DNA of 64,000 nt from Ecdyonurus torrentis (GCA_949318235.1 OX439132.1:44489831-44553830), one strand, 5' to 3'. Counted from the first letter of the stretch, positions 1 to 12,554 are shown. Program-made: numbers and translations. Notes: a model not told the origin generated them from the sequence alone.

Positions 1-106
1 ATAAATAAGAAAGTAAATAAACTCAAGAACAATAACAGTTAAATAAATAAATAAACAAACACGCATAAATGATCGAACAACGTAATTTAATATCAAGAAG
101 AGATTT

Positions 107-140
<34 letters not shown>

Positions 141-333
141 TATCGTAAAAAATTGATTAAAAATGTAATATAATTATAAATTTCCAAATTGCTTCTTAAG
201 AGAAGGAAGGCTATATTGGCCAGACCAATAATTCATGTTCAGAAATCGCGATGCAATAATGTATCAATAATTTGATATAAATGAACGTAATTAGCGAATG
301 GTAAAAACAAGCAATTATTTTCTTCGATGTAAT

Positions 334-439
<106 letters not shown>

Positions 440-1131
440 TCGTTCTCTAGCTTGAGCTATAAGAACACCTTATTAATTAAACTAATGATATTACGTGTTT
501 TTAATTCATATTATTTATCTCACTTAAATAATAAATATTTTACGTCTAACCAAGAATTAATTATAATTTATTATCCTATATAGATTTTAAACAGTAATTT
601 TATTATTATTATCTTAATTTTTATTACACAGCATTGTTAGAAACTTTTATTTAAATTTTTTTTATGATGGTGACACTAATTAAAAGATTAGATTTGTTAA
701 TTAAAATTTTAATTGTTAGAGGTTTTTAAAATTAAGTTGTTATACTAAAACCATAAATTAAACCCACGAATGAGATCTTTTTAAACTCCCTTCCTCATTG
801 AATTAATGAATTATTTATTTTTGTAACTTTTTTTTTCTATTGAAAAAAAAAATACGTGATTTTTGGTAATTATTATTTTAATATTGTGATTATAAAATTT
901 TTCTGATGCATGTAACAAAAACTTTGTAAGTAATAATTTTGGAACATTGAGACACAATTATAGGGCGGGCCTAAGATAAGGTTTATTTTATTGAATATTC
1001 TGCATAAAGTTTAAGTTTTTACATTAGTATATTATATACGATTTTTTTTTCAGGTATTATATTATAAGTTTCACTTTTTTGTAATGAGAATTTGATAAGT
1101 GATATTTTGAAAATCTTTGTTTACTTTTATA

Positions 1132-1415
1132 CAGTCATGGAGTCGATACCGAAATTTTCGATACCGATACGATACCGATATTTTTTAATTTTCCCGATAC
1201 CGATACCGATACGATACTGCTCAAAAAAATGTGCTCCGATACGATACCGATACGATACCGATATTTTCCGATACTTTTTCGATATTTTTGCTATATCTCA
1301 TACAATAAATATTGCACTATAATTTTTTTTTTTTTTTTTTTCACCTTTGAGACATAAATTGGTAGCATAAAATCTATGCATATTTTTGCCACATTTATTT
1401 ATTATTTATTTATTT

Positions 1416-1480
<65 letters not shown>

Positions 1481-2608
1481 TTCATTTATTTACTTATTTA
1501 CTCACTTATTTATTTATTTTATTCTAATGTTCGTTTGTTAAACTAAAATGACTAAAAAAATTATAGTAGATTTAAAAAATATATATATTTCATTCGTTTA
1601 ATGAAATTATACGATTAGAATATCCTCTACTGTTTCCAATCACTTTTGTTAATTATTTAAAAATTAGCAATTTCTTTATTTCGTATAGAAGTAATTTTCA
1701 AATATTTATTAAATTTAATTTTTTTTTTATGGTATTTTTTTAATTTGCTAAAGTAAACAGGTATCATTAGCTTTCGTATTTATTTTATTGGCTCAAATCA
1801 TCCCCGCTAAACCAAAGGGGTTAAAGTCCAAAATTCCCCTCTGGTCGTAAAAATCCTTTGATTTTGTAAACTTTTTAAAAATTTAACCTTGTAAAAAATT
1901 TGTACAAAGACATTAACGGAAGTATATATGCTATATACATCTTTTGTAATTTGTAATGCATTGAATTATGTGAATTGCAGTGATTTAAAATGTCAATCAT
2001 TGACTATATTTTATTGTGATTTCTACCGGCGCTTTAGTCATTAGGAGAGATCATAGATAGTACTGTACGACCACACGACGGATTTCTCAGAAACTTGGCG
2101 ACAGTCGATCGCTCTTTTTTTTTTTTTTTTTTTTTTTTTCTTTTTTTTTTTTTCATAAAAAGAAGAAAAAAGTTTTAACACCGTTTTCTTTATTTTTATT
2201 GTATGTAAAAAAAAAAAAATACTTTTTACCTGGTGGCTTTATAAAAAGTATAAAATAAAAATACTGTGCACGGCGCCCTACCCTGTTGTTATAGCACAAT
2301 GAAAAATAAAGGAGTGAATTTTATTGTCCAAGTACGAAAGATAGATAATCAGTAATCACTAATGGAATGTTCTCGTTGCTTCATTTTTTTTTTTTTTTTT
2401 GTATTTTTACTTTTATTTTATGAGAGAGCAAAAGTCTCAAAGTATCGAAAAAAAGTATCGAAATTCGACGATATTTTGCTGATATCGGTGACCGATACCG
2501 ATATTCGATACTGAGTTTAAAAAAGGCCCCGATACGATACCGATACGATAAAAGTATCGGTATAGTATCGAATATCGTATCGCAGTCGATACCGATACTC
2601 CATGACTG
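1132..2608. mobile_element. non-autonomous hAT-type DNA transposon
   Basis: The element is 1477 bp and is bounded by a perfect 8-bp target duplication, CTTTTATA, at 1124-1131 and 2609-2616. It starts CAGTCATGGAGT and ends with the reverse complement, ACTCCATGACTG, so it has 12-bp terminal inverted repeats. An 8-bp duplication with CA..TG ends is the hallmark of the hAT superfamily. Inside both ends (about 1143-1275 and 2440-2595) the motif CGATACCGATA or its variants recurs many times in both orientations, like the subterminal transposase-binding repeats of hAT elements. The interior holds a TTTA array (about 1393-1520) and a poly-T run (about 2115-2153) and has no transposase reading frame, so it would need a transposase supplied from elsewhere. 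Confidence 0.88.
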
Positions 2609-2880
2609 CTTTTATATATTACTTCTTTTACTTGGTTGAACTATACCAATGAAGGAAGTATATTAAATTAATTGTCAAATTTTGTACATTCTCGTTGTAA
2701 CTTTAAAAAAAAAAAAAAAATCTACTTCTCCAAAAAACTATGATTAAAAAAAATCAATTAATGTATCAAGCTCATTCAAATTTAATCAGAGATTTTTTTT
2801 TTATCTTAGGATCAAATTTGAAAATATTATCTAATGCTTTTCGTTGATTTTAATGAAATTTACGATTGGTCTATATTTGC

Positions 2881-3181
2881 TATACGGTCTATACATTCAT
2901 GTTAAAGTCGACGCCATGTTGGATAACTCAATAACATGGGTGGCATAGGAAAATAGCTCATTTTGCCAGTTTAAAATTACTATGCAATATTTTTGAGAGC
3001 ATTGATGCTGTAAATATGTTGAATAGTATCTCAAGCATGTGAGAAAAATAACAAAAAATTAAGCGATTTCCCATAGAAAATTGGCTTAAATGAAGTTTGT
3101 CCTATGCTGAGCAATGTTATGCACTACTCCAGTATGGCCTCCAAGTGCAATAAATATGACGTCATCCGCATACACCCTATA
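2881..3181 (+). mobile_element. TA-flanked miniature element (family TA-1), copy 1
   Basis: About 300 bp, aligning along its length with the copies at 5179, 43900 and 58491. The left end has decayed (TATACGGTCTATACATTC) and the right end is intact (GCATACACCCTATA). It carries the shared blocks GTTAAAGTCGACGCCATG and TATGCTGAGCAATG, and the octamer TGACGTCA at 3157-3164. Confidence 0.85.
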
Positions 3182-3659
3182 GCAAGTCAAATAACCTCTG
3201 ATTAGCGGGTTGCATACCTATCTTACTTGCAGGCGCAGGTGGCCATGGTCTAGCTATCTCTGCAGCACAAAATCGACTCTAGAATATCGATTATAAATTT
3301 ATAACGACGATCTTCACAAAAACTGACTTTGATCTTTTATGTTAATTTACAAAACTTATAATATAGAATTCCAGTACAAAATTCAGATTTACCATATATC
3401 GATTTAAATAACAATTTTTATAATACAAAAATATATTGCAGGAAATTAAGTTACGGTATCATGAAATATGATAAATAATTCAATTATTTGCAAATACGAT
3501 AAATCATGAAATACAGTTTTTTGGAGGGAAGAGTAAAAATATGGCACATTATTATAAATAATCAAATAAGCATGAAATTTTACATTTGTAAAAATTAAAT
3601 TATAACATGTAACGTATACAAATAAGAATGCCATCTGTTTCCGTTTGAAAAATGCAATC

Positions 3660-3664
<5 letters not shown>

Positions 3665-3717
<53 letters not shown>
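3665..3717. repeat. (TA)n microsatellite
   Basis: A pure TA array of about 53 bp. Confidence 0.95.
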
Positions 3718-3720
<3 letters not shown>

Positions 3721-3898
3721 GTCTGTTGTGATATTAAAAAAAAAAAAAAAACTGTTGCTTGAGGTTATATGAGGAATATAATATATTATATTTTTATTCA
3801 ATACAAAATTATCATTTATTTTTTCATGTAATATGGTAACCGCAGAATTATTTAGTTATGGGGTTTTGGCATGCAAGAAATTTTCTCCATACCGCAGT

Positions 3899-3930
<32 letters not shown>

Positions 3931-4105
3931 TTGGTGCAATGCAAGGTCAGGGATTGTTAAAGAGTGCATGTATGTAACATGAGTAAGTACACATCATGTA
4001 CTTTACCCTGACTCTAAGTACAGTACATCTACCTTACTTGGTAGAAGTAGAAACTAGTATATTATATACACAACATCAACTTTTGCTTGTAAAATTATTA
4101 TTGGT

Positions 4106-4452
4106 AGAGATCCTGGCTTCAAAAAAAAAAAAAAAAAAAACTTCTCAATGATAAATCATTATATGGGACAATTTATTATACATGCACATATTATGTACTT
4201 TTACTCTTTAATACGCACACAAACTGTTGGGAAAACTTGTAAATTAGGCAACCAGTACTACAATTTCTATTGTAGACCCGGATTTGATGACGTCATGAAT
4301 GCTTAAAGTTGCCTACTTTACAGTTTTTTAACCCTAGTTTTTTTTATAAGAGTATACGGTAGGGTTGAGGGAAATAATATGTTTGTATGAATGATGTTCC
4401 CGTCTCATGAATTTTACTTTTTTGATTTAATTTATGACTGGAATCTTTTTAA
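4106..4452 (-). mobile_element. TTAA-type miniature element, pair member A
   Basis: This is a reverse-orientation relative of 33574-33893. Shared blocks include the TCATTC region next to TCTCATGAATTT, the run ending TTGCCTACTTTACAGTTTTT, and a central TGACGTCA at 4288-4295. The right border is TTAA at 4449-4452; the left border (near GATCCTGGCTTC) has decayed and contains a poly-A expansion. No coding capacity. Confidence 0.7.
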
Positions 4453-4660
4453 AGTGTTTCTGTATTATGAAATATATATATTTTTTTAATTTAAATTATA
4501 TGTATCAAATTTGAAGAATATTTTAAAAGTTTAAAAAAATGTTATTTCCAACTTGAACTAGAATTTACTTAAATATCAATGTCACTCTTTTTCAAATTTT
4601 GTGTTTGACAGCCAGTTTTATTAGATGCGTATCTTTAATTAGAAGTCCTGTATATAATGC

Positions 4661-4760
4661 TGTTCGTAAACCCTGTTCTCTGCACCAAAAATGACGATCG
4701 TCTATGGTAATTTAAATGGAATGCGCATTTTTTGGTGCAAGAGAACAGGGTTTACGAACA
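4661..4760. other. 100-nt hairpin with 33-bp arms
   Basis: The left arm (4661-4693, beginning TGTTCGTAAACCCTG) is the reverse complement of the right arm (4726-4760), apart from two one-base bulges, around a loop of about 32 bases. The size and near-perfect stem resemble either a tiny foldback transposon or a microRNA precursor. The perfection of both arms and the TE-rich setting favour a foldback element. Confidence 0.6.
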
Positions 4761-4796
4761 ACACCAGAAATATTTCTTATTTTATTATTTACTCAT

Positions 4797-4829
<33 letters not shown>

Positions 4830-5178
4830 ACTAGATTTTTCGTAATTATATCAAATTTTCAGCACTTTATAATTTTAATTAAGTGATAAAAAATGTCTGC
4901 CGATTTTTCTTTTGTATTGCATATCTATTTGGGATGCATAATATAAGAATAGTTTTATTAGAAACATAAGGTTACAAAAACAATCATAAAGAAAGAAAAG
5001 AAATCAAATAACAACAGAAGCAGAGAATAACAGTATATAGAAAAATTCTATAATTTATTCAGTTTTGATAAAAAAAAAATCTTATCAATTGAATTTACTA
5101 AAATTTTAAAAATAAATATTTTAAGCAAAGATATAATAACAAAAACAAATAATTAAAATTATGACTTTAAACTATTAT

Positions 5179-5487
5179 TATAGGGTCTATGCATTCATGT
5201 TAAAGTCGACGCCATGATGGATAACTCAATAACATGGGTGGCATAGGGAAAAAAATCATTTTGCCAGTTTAAAAACATTATGCAATATTTTTGAGAGCAT
5301 TGATGCTGTTAATATGTTGAATTAGTATCTCATGTATGTGAGAAAAATAGCAAATAACAAAAAATTAACCGATTTCTCAAAGAAAATGGGCTTAAATGAA
5401 GTTTGTCCTATGCTGAGCAATGTTATGCACTACTCCAGTATGGCCTCCATGCGCAATAAATATGACGTCATCCGCATACACCCTATA
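5179..5487 (+). mobile_element. TA-flanked miniature element (family TA-1), copy 2
   Basis: About 305 bp, with ends TATAGGGTCTATGC and GCATACACCCTATA, that is, a 14-bp inverted repeat flanked by TA, as for Tc1/mariner-like elements. TGACGTCA is at 5463-5470. A short open frame inside it (from 5332) follows the repeat consensus and is not evidence of a gene. It sits about 300-600 bp upstream of the inferred transcription start of the myosin gene. Confidence 0.88.
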
Positions 5488-5496
5488 CAAGAAAAG

Positions 5497-5678
5497 CAAG
5501 ATACTACATACAAGATAAGGACACGCTCGACCAAATTGGGCCGCCGCGAAATTCAAAATGAGCCTCTAAGCCAATCAGCGCCCGAGTTGAAGGTCACGTG
5601 ATCAATATTGACCAATCACAATGCCGCTAAAATTTACATGGGACCAGTTGGTGTCGCTATCTTGTATGTAGTATCTTG
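5497..5678. mobile_element. 182-bp miniature element with perfect 21-bp inverted repeats
   Basis: The ends are exact reverse complements over 21 bp (left begins CAAGATACTACATACAAG; right ends GTATGTAGTATCTTG). A 7-bp direct repeat, AGAAAAG, flanks it at 5490-5496 and 5679-5685, consistent with a target duplication. The interior is GC-richer and holds CCAATCA and TCACGTGA motifs. It lies about 110 bp upstream of the inferred start site, directly after the TA-1 copy, so two insertions are stacked at the promoter edge. The superfamily is uncertain. Confidence 0.85.
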
Positions 5679-5786
5679 AGAAAAGGGGTATTGAGTGGTG
5701 CCTCCTGGTGACCAGGTATAGAACTAAAGTTTGGTACCTGTGTGCTGTGCGCGCCACCTGAGCGGTGCGGTATTTTGTCGCTGCGG

Positions 5787-5797
5787 TCAGTCAGTTT
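5787..5797 (+). promoter_or_regulatory. candidate initiator of the myosin gene
   Basis: Two overlapping TCAGT motifs (TCAGTCAGTTT) match the arthropod initiator consensus TCAGTY. They lie in a short GC-rich stretch (about 5735-5815) between repeat-derived DNA and the AT-rich 5' UTR. No TATA box is visible 25-35 bases upstream and no convincing DPE downstream. The start at A5789 or A5793 is inferred. Confidence 0.45.
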
Positions 5798-6092
5798 AGT
5801 GTACGCGAGAGACATCAACAGCAAACTAGCTTGAGAACGAACCTCGCAGTTATACTTTTTGGATTACTACAATAATTATTGTGTATATATATATTTATGT
5901 GCAGTATACGTTGTGATATATGTGTAACATTAGTGATGTGTTTAGATATGTTAATTATTAGATTAAAAAATCATTAAATGAAATGTCGAGTGAAAAAACA
6001 CGTGACTTCTTAATGAATTTCATTTGTTAAAAAAACCGTGTTGTGTGTTTGTGTGAGTGTGTAAAGTTGCAAGGGCGGCCAAGTGCCGGATT
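5789..6092 (+). other. probable 5' UTR with upstream ATGs
   Basis: About 300 bases between the inferred start site and the coding ATG. Several upstream ATGs are present (for example at 5896 and 5983). The one at 5983 opens a 15-codon upstream ORF ending at 6030, out of frame with the coding start, with G at -3. These may lower translation, or part of this region may be spliced out; neither can be decided here. Confidence 0.45.
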
Positions 6093-6183
6093 ATGGCTAC
6101 GTTGGGACTGAGTAAAGTATTTATATTAGATAAATACTTCACTGAACTGCAGAAGTTTTGGGAAACTGAGAAAAAACTGCAAG
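6093..6183 (+). CDS. unconventional myosin (Dachs/class XX-like), coding exon 1
   Basis: First coding exon, encoding 30 residues that begin MATLGLSKVFILDKYF and end ETEKKLQ, plus one base of a split codon. The ATG has A at -3 and G at +4, a good animal start context. The exon ends CAAG with donor GTAAAT. Its phase (1) matches exon 2 at 39148, where the split codon becomes GAT (Asp). The charged, Leu/Lys/Glu-rich sequence runs on into a leucine-heptad stretch in exon 2, so the two together probably form an N-terminal coiled coil before the motor. This start was chosen on context, donor quality and phase agreement; a transcript would be needed to prove the join across 33 kb. Confidence 0.68.
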
Positions 6184-8049
6184 GTAAATTTTATACACCT
6201 TTTTTTCTTTTACGTAATAAAAATTAGGGTATATGTACTGTAAATTACGTAATTATTAAATCAAGAACTTAAAGTAAAAGTACTTGAACGTAAAAAAAAT
6301 TTAAATTAATAATATAACGACTTTATATATATCGCGAATTTATAATTAAATTTGCATATTTCTAATATAAAATGTATATACTTTCAATTCAAGAAAGAAA
6401 TATTACCGGCGCTTATATATTAATGATTATTCAAAATGTTATTAAATTTTTTTTTTAATATACATCATGATAGAACGCCTGAAGAAGTATAAAAATATTG
6501 AACAAGTAGTCGTGTTATTTTGAATTGAATGAGAAAGAACCTGCTTATACTTTTGCTATACATATACTGGAGCGCAAAAATACAGTTTTTTTTTGTTGTT
6601 GTTATAGTATACCTGCATCCTAAGGTTTTTTTTATTATGTTCTATTGTGTTCCCATTTTCTTTGGAAAAAAAAATCTCCCTACTACTTTTCATCTTCATC
6701 TTTTCTTTTTATTATTATGGACGGTTTCTTTTGACCTCTCTCTCTCTCTCTCTTGCTCACTACAGGTGTATTATTGAAGGGTGAGCCGCGATGCACATTC
6801 AAGAAAAATCCACTTTTTTTTACTTCTTTACCTGCACAATACCGAATACAAACAGGTTCGTCTGTTTACATGCCTTTCATCCCCTTCTCATAAAAAGAAA
6901 GAGAAAAAAAAATTCAAAACTTGTACCGCAAAACCACCATCTTTACGTCACTAAAATTTTTACCTTTATGAAAAGTGAAACCGTAATTTTTTTAATTTTC
7001 AATGTAAACAAAAGATTTGGTAATTTTTGTTATTGTGCCAAAAAAAAAAAAAAAAAGTTCATTCATTGTGTATTGGAAATTTATTTTGATACACGATGTA
7101 TGATTTGAATAATAATCAGTTACGCGAATGCTCTTTAAAATATTAACAACCAATAAAAATAAAAAGAAATTTGATCGATTTCCGTTTACAACATGACAAG
7201 ATAGTTAATAGTTTTATAATTCATCAGTGTTTTTATTTTAAGGAAAATTTTGAAATTCTAATTGATATTATTAATTTTATTGTATTACAGATTTTTTATT
7301 ATAATTATGTTGAAATGTATATAGAGAGCTTTTGCTCAATGAGACATCAAAACATAAGTTGGTTTTGAGAAAACTGCAATCTTTTAAGAGATAACACATG
7401 CAATGTTTCTGCACTGCTCTAGCTCTATTAAATAGTCAACTGCAACTCATCGCTACCTTTACTCACAAATATTATGATAAATACAATTGAGCAGGATGTG
7501 GTGAATCACTGAAAGTTTGAGCAATAATACTGTACTTTTTATTTCTTTTTATTTCTTTTTTCATCATAACTCATAACATACAAAACTCTGCTACCATTCC
7601 ACAATTTTTGTTTACTATTATCAACAAACGTATTTTTTTCACAGTAATAGATCGGAGTTTAAAACAATTTTAAATTTATATAAAAAAATTCAAATTTAAA
7701 GTAATACAATATTAAAAAATAAATAACCTTGGTTAAAAATTTAATGTTTTAAATTTTTGATTACTATAATATCCATGTTCTTTATACAATAATTATAATT
7801 TACTTCAATTAGTTTCAAATTCAGTACAATTTTATAATAATAATATTGTAATATTTATCTCAATATAGTAATGTTTAAACTTATCAATTTCTATTCAAAC
7901 GATAATCTACCTAGATCTTATCATGTAATTATATGTACAGAAAACGATCTTATAAACTTTTACAATTAATATTTTACACGCATGGACAATAGTATATAAA
8001 GTAGCTATAAGATTTAATTATGTATATTTATAGTAATTTATGATATATA

Positions 8050-8960
8050 TCCAACGCACCACTATAATATTTATGTTGCAGCATAATGCAATCATATTAC
8101 ACAGCAAATATATAATTCCAAAATATAAATATTTATGCTACACAAATTATTCATTATATAGTAACAATTACGTAAGCACACATTTTCATCCAGATTTTTT
8201 GTTTTATAATTAATTATGCTAACATCAACATACACTCTCGTACAAATATAGTTTATGCTATACTGTGAATATGTAACATATAGCATAAAGTAGCTTTCAG
8301 AGTGGACGTAAATTGACAATAGACGTATTTTTAATGTTGCAATGATTTTTTTTAATCTTGCCAGTATGCATTACATTGTACAGATACATTTACAAAATAA
8401 ATATGTAATTATTCTACCAGCTCATTTTCAGTAAAATTCATTCATTACAGCATAATTTATGCTATATTGCGTTAAAAACTAGATTACTGTAATTATACTG
8501 TACAGCAGGATTGTTTATTCTGTTTTAATTTAGAAATAATTATGCTATAATAACATGCAGCATAAACTATGTAAATTATTACATCCGTAAGTGATGTATA
8601 GCTATTTATGCAGTTTATATATTATATATTATACAGTTTATATATTTATATAAATAACAACATTTGTGCTATATAATAACATAAATGCAGCATAAACTAT
8701 ACGTAAATTATTACATCTGTACATTTATAGAGTTATATTTATGCAGTTCCTATATATATATATATAAATAACAACATTTATGCTATACAGTATGTATAAT
8801 AACAAATGCAGCATAAACTACGTAACTTATTACATCCGTAAGTGCGTATAATTATTAATGTAGTTCCTATAAATAAAAACATTTATGCTATAATTATATA
8901 ACATTCTAATTATTAACTGCAGTATAAATTACGTAATTCGTATTTCAATACATAAATATT
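8050..8960. repeat. cluster of GCATAA/TTATGC repeat units
   Basis: The motif GCATAAACTA(CG)TAAATTATTACATC recurs about every 100 bp (near 8560, 8685 and 8808) with TTTATGCTATA between, so this is an imperfect tandem-like cluster of the same AT-rich family whose separate copies lie at 23730 and 25864. It contains no open frame. Confidence 0.65.
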
Positions 8961-10079
8961 ATTTTAATATCACTTACATATTATATATATATAAATAAAG
9001 AGTAATTAACCGTGGAGACAGATTTGACGTTACAAGTTGCTACAATGTTGCGCTCACGTAATCTCACTTGTATTATGACTACAAGACTTTTGATGGCCGC
9101 CCACCACATGACGTCATAAACTTACAATCAAAATAAGACTCGATAGTTATATATATATATGTACTTAGGATCTCTTCAAGGTCACTATACAAAAATAATT
9201 AGAACGTGGGTGAGAGAGTAAAAAATATTCACTCAATAATTTTCAAACATTGTTTATGTGACTTTTTCATAATGTATAATTACTTTTTATATCTATATTT
9301 AATTATTGTTATTAATTTTAATGCGTTAATACTTTCTTTGTTTTTATTTTGAAAATAATGATTTTTTTTTTCTTTACATTAAAATGTAATGTAACTTTGC
9401 GGTTGAATTTGTGGGCAATTGGCCATATAATCCGATATTTTCCTTAGTGATATTTGTGGACCAATAATAAATAAACAAATGAAAAAAAAAAGTGAATAAT
9501 AAGTAAAAAAAAAAAAAAAAAAAAAAAAGAAGAAGAAGAAGAAGAAGAAGAAAATGGAATGCATGTATAAAAATTATTCTTGATTCATCATGCAAATTTT
9601 TTATTTACAAATTTTTGAAGTATTATGATTATGCCCCTATAAAGGCCTATAGCCATTGCTTTTGAATTATGATTGTATTGATTGTAAAACCAGTGGGGTT
9701 AAATTAAGAGGGTTTATATGCCTGATTTTGCCCAATAAAAACCGTTAATTATTATTATAAGACACCATGTTAACTTCAAAAATATTTTGCTCCCGTATAT
9801 CTGGATGATTATACGGGCTTGAATTTGCTATCATTGATTTTCAAATATCATAAAAAATAATAATAAAAATGATAGGGGATTTACTTTTGAATTTCTGAAA
9901 CACAATCTTTCTATCGATTATCCTTAACGTTTCATAATTTTTAATATACACGTAAAAATTATTGTCTTATTTGACTATTAATATTTGCATTGAAAAATTG
10001 TTCATGGCATAAACTTTTTACGATTTGCTTGAATTTTATTTCCATTCCGTCTTTTTGTTGCAGCTTAACCCAGCGTTAA

Positions 10080-10281
10080 AGTCTCCACGCACAAAACTGT
10101 TTTCTGTCTTAAATGTTATATCTTTAAGTTGCAATTGGAAAGTCTTTTACTGCAACTAATTTATATTTATATGACTGTTATATTAACTATAATTAAATAT
10201 TTAATTGACATTGCCACATGGATATTATTACCACAAGTATAATATTTATATTTATAATATGTATCATGTGCTGCGGAGACT
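10080..10281. mobile_element. TTAA-flanked miniature element (202 bp)
   Basis: Flanked by TTAA at 10076-10079 and 10282-10285. The ends are AGTCTCCACGCACAA and, at the right, TCATGTGCTGCGGAGACT, giving imperfect inverted repeats. TTAA target sites are typical of piggyBac-type elements. The interior is AT-rich and non-coding. Confidence 0.7.
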
Positions 10282-11859
10282 TTAATGCACGAGTTTCCCG
10301 ATAATGAGAAATCACGTTGAAAGTCAAATTAAATATTTTATGTAGACAATATTAAATTGATATACAGAAAATATTAAAATGTTACTTTATATATGAACTG
10401 TCTGGGTTAATCAAGTTTTTACGTCTTTTAAATGCAGGATCTTGTAAACAAATGATGCTTGTGGTACTTAAGAAGAACGTTCTCTTTGAAGCCTAATTAC
10501 TCAAGTAATATTTCATTGCGTAGTCATTATGTATATATGTGGTACTCGCAGTACACGTGCACTGGACCCCCCCCCCCTCCTCAATCCAGTTAATTGCTTT
10601 TCTTATAGGACACAGAATTTATGTAAATAACAATCATTGGCTATGCTGTGTTCACATTTTTTTTTTTTTTTTTTTAATTATTGGATCAAAATAACATGCA
10701 TTCTTATGGAGCTCATACTTAACAATTCCAATTAGAAAAAGCTCAATGTTAACATGGCATTACTTTATCAATTATTTTACTTCTTTCTTTATACTTTTCT
10801 TTTCTTTTTTTTTTTCTATACATACCATCAATTGGGATTTAGATTCCATGCATGTAAAATGACTTTGGGCCAAATTTCAAAAATAATTTACTACCCATCT
10901 AAAACTCATGAGAAACGTGTCAGAAAAACTTTTAAAAAAAAGGCTAGATTTTTGCACAATCTTATAGTTTTTGTTTCATGTTATGAGAGCTTTTATAGTT
11001 AAGTAAATAATTTTTGAACATTTAGCCAAAGTCACCCCGTATGTATAAGAACATCCTGTTCATGCATTTTCCTTATTATGCAACTCTACACTTGTATTGC
11101 ATTTTAAAATATAATAAATACAGCTGCTAACTATGCAAATTATATTATTTATTGTTGATATTATTGCTGCATATATTATCAAGCGGCGGAGAATGTTTTC
11201 TTGCGATGTGATAATATCCAGAATACGATGCTATAATACTTGAGTCTTGCATTCATAAAAATTTAATTTAAAATTAATGTATTGAAAATACTTTTGTGAA
11301 TAAATGATAAAACAGCGTTGGTACACACATATTGTCCCTTCAGAATTTATTGATATTATCTTCAAAACATTTTAAGTGAATATAATGATGAAAAGAAGGC
11401 TCAATGTTGTATTAAAACATGCAGGTATGATATTGTCATGGAACAATGTGTATGATATAATTTTGTTATGGTGAATCATGAATAAAATAAAGAACAAATA
11501 TACACGATTTAGTATAGTAAAAAAATTTCTTTCTTGCACAAGATTTTTTTTTTTTTTTTTTTTTTTTTGAATAGCATAAAGAATAACAATAAAATGATAT
11601 CACAATTTCGTGAGGATTTTAACCCTTTTTTATTTTATACATATTTATTAATATATTGCAGCGTTGAAGCAATTACGCAACACGCAAATCAGAAAGAATT
11701 CCTTTTTTTATATATATGTTTAAAAAGAAAAAAAAAGAACAAAAATAACTAAAAACATTCCATATGCTTTGAGGCTATGAATATTTTTCATTTCGTGTTA
11801 GAATTGACCGAGGAGTATAAATATATATAATATGGTATATCTTATATTATAGCGAGTCA

Positions 11860-11946
11860 GTTTTTTCGTGTTTGGTCCTCTCTTGGAGATGAATCTTGCT
11901 GACGTCACGGTGCTGCTGCCATCTACCTGTGCGCAGCATTGCCGCG

Positions 11947-12036
<90 letters not shown>

Positions 12037-12130
12037 ATGTAACGCCGCTCTTCATGGCCTCTGCTGCTGGGATTTTTTTCCTCTGACTCTCGCCCCCGGA
12101 CTAACTCACTGACTGACCAAAAACTTTAGA
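11860..12130. promoter_or_regulatory. GC-richer intronic island with CT array, TGACGTCA and GCCAT motifs
   Basis: An isolated GC-rich patch inside AT-rich intron 1. It contains TGACGTCA at 11900-11907, CTGCCATCTACCTG, an 83-bp CT (GA) array at about 11949-12032, and a GCC-rich tail. GA arrays with GCCAT motifs are the building blocks of insect GAGA/Pho-type regulatory elements. That reading is inference only. Confidence 0.3.
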
Positions 12131-12424
12131 AACAAGAAGCAGCTTCTCGGTTGCGCATAATCAACTAGAAGATGGACACATAAAAAATAAAACACTGATA
12201 AAAAATATATATAATATCTTAAGCTATGGTCTTTTAACTTTATGTTTAACCTTTTTTAAAAATGAAATGAGAAACATTACGATTAAATAAATTCATGCAT
12301 TTGAGTTTTATAGTGTATTAAGAACTTCATCTTTTATATATAACTTTATCTAATATAAAAAAAACACTTGTGTAGCTGCATCTAAAAATACAACGAGAAA
12401 AAACTTGTATTCTATGTCTTTGTC

Positions 12425-12554
12425 CAATGGACCACTTGCAATGAAATGTTTTTAATTGTTGCAACGTGTAAGTGAAAACGATTTTTCCATAAGAAATACA
12501 TCGAGAATTTCTAAGTTTATTTTAAATAGTAAGTTCATTGCAAGTGGTCCATTG
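12425..12554. mobile_element. 130-bp miniature element, CAATGGACCACTT ends
   Basis: Ends CAATGGACCACTTGCAATGAA and its reverse complement form perfect 21-bp inverted repeats. A second, longer copy lies in the opposite orientation at 29319-29665. The two opposed short open frames across it are by-products of the palindromic ends. Confidence 0.82.

Noticed and set aside
5332..5601. 89-codon frame resembling the 92-codon frame at 58579-58857
   Set aside because: The similarity comes from both lying in TA-1 elements. The frame runs past the element end and is disrupted in other copies, so it is not a conserved protein.
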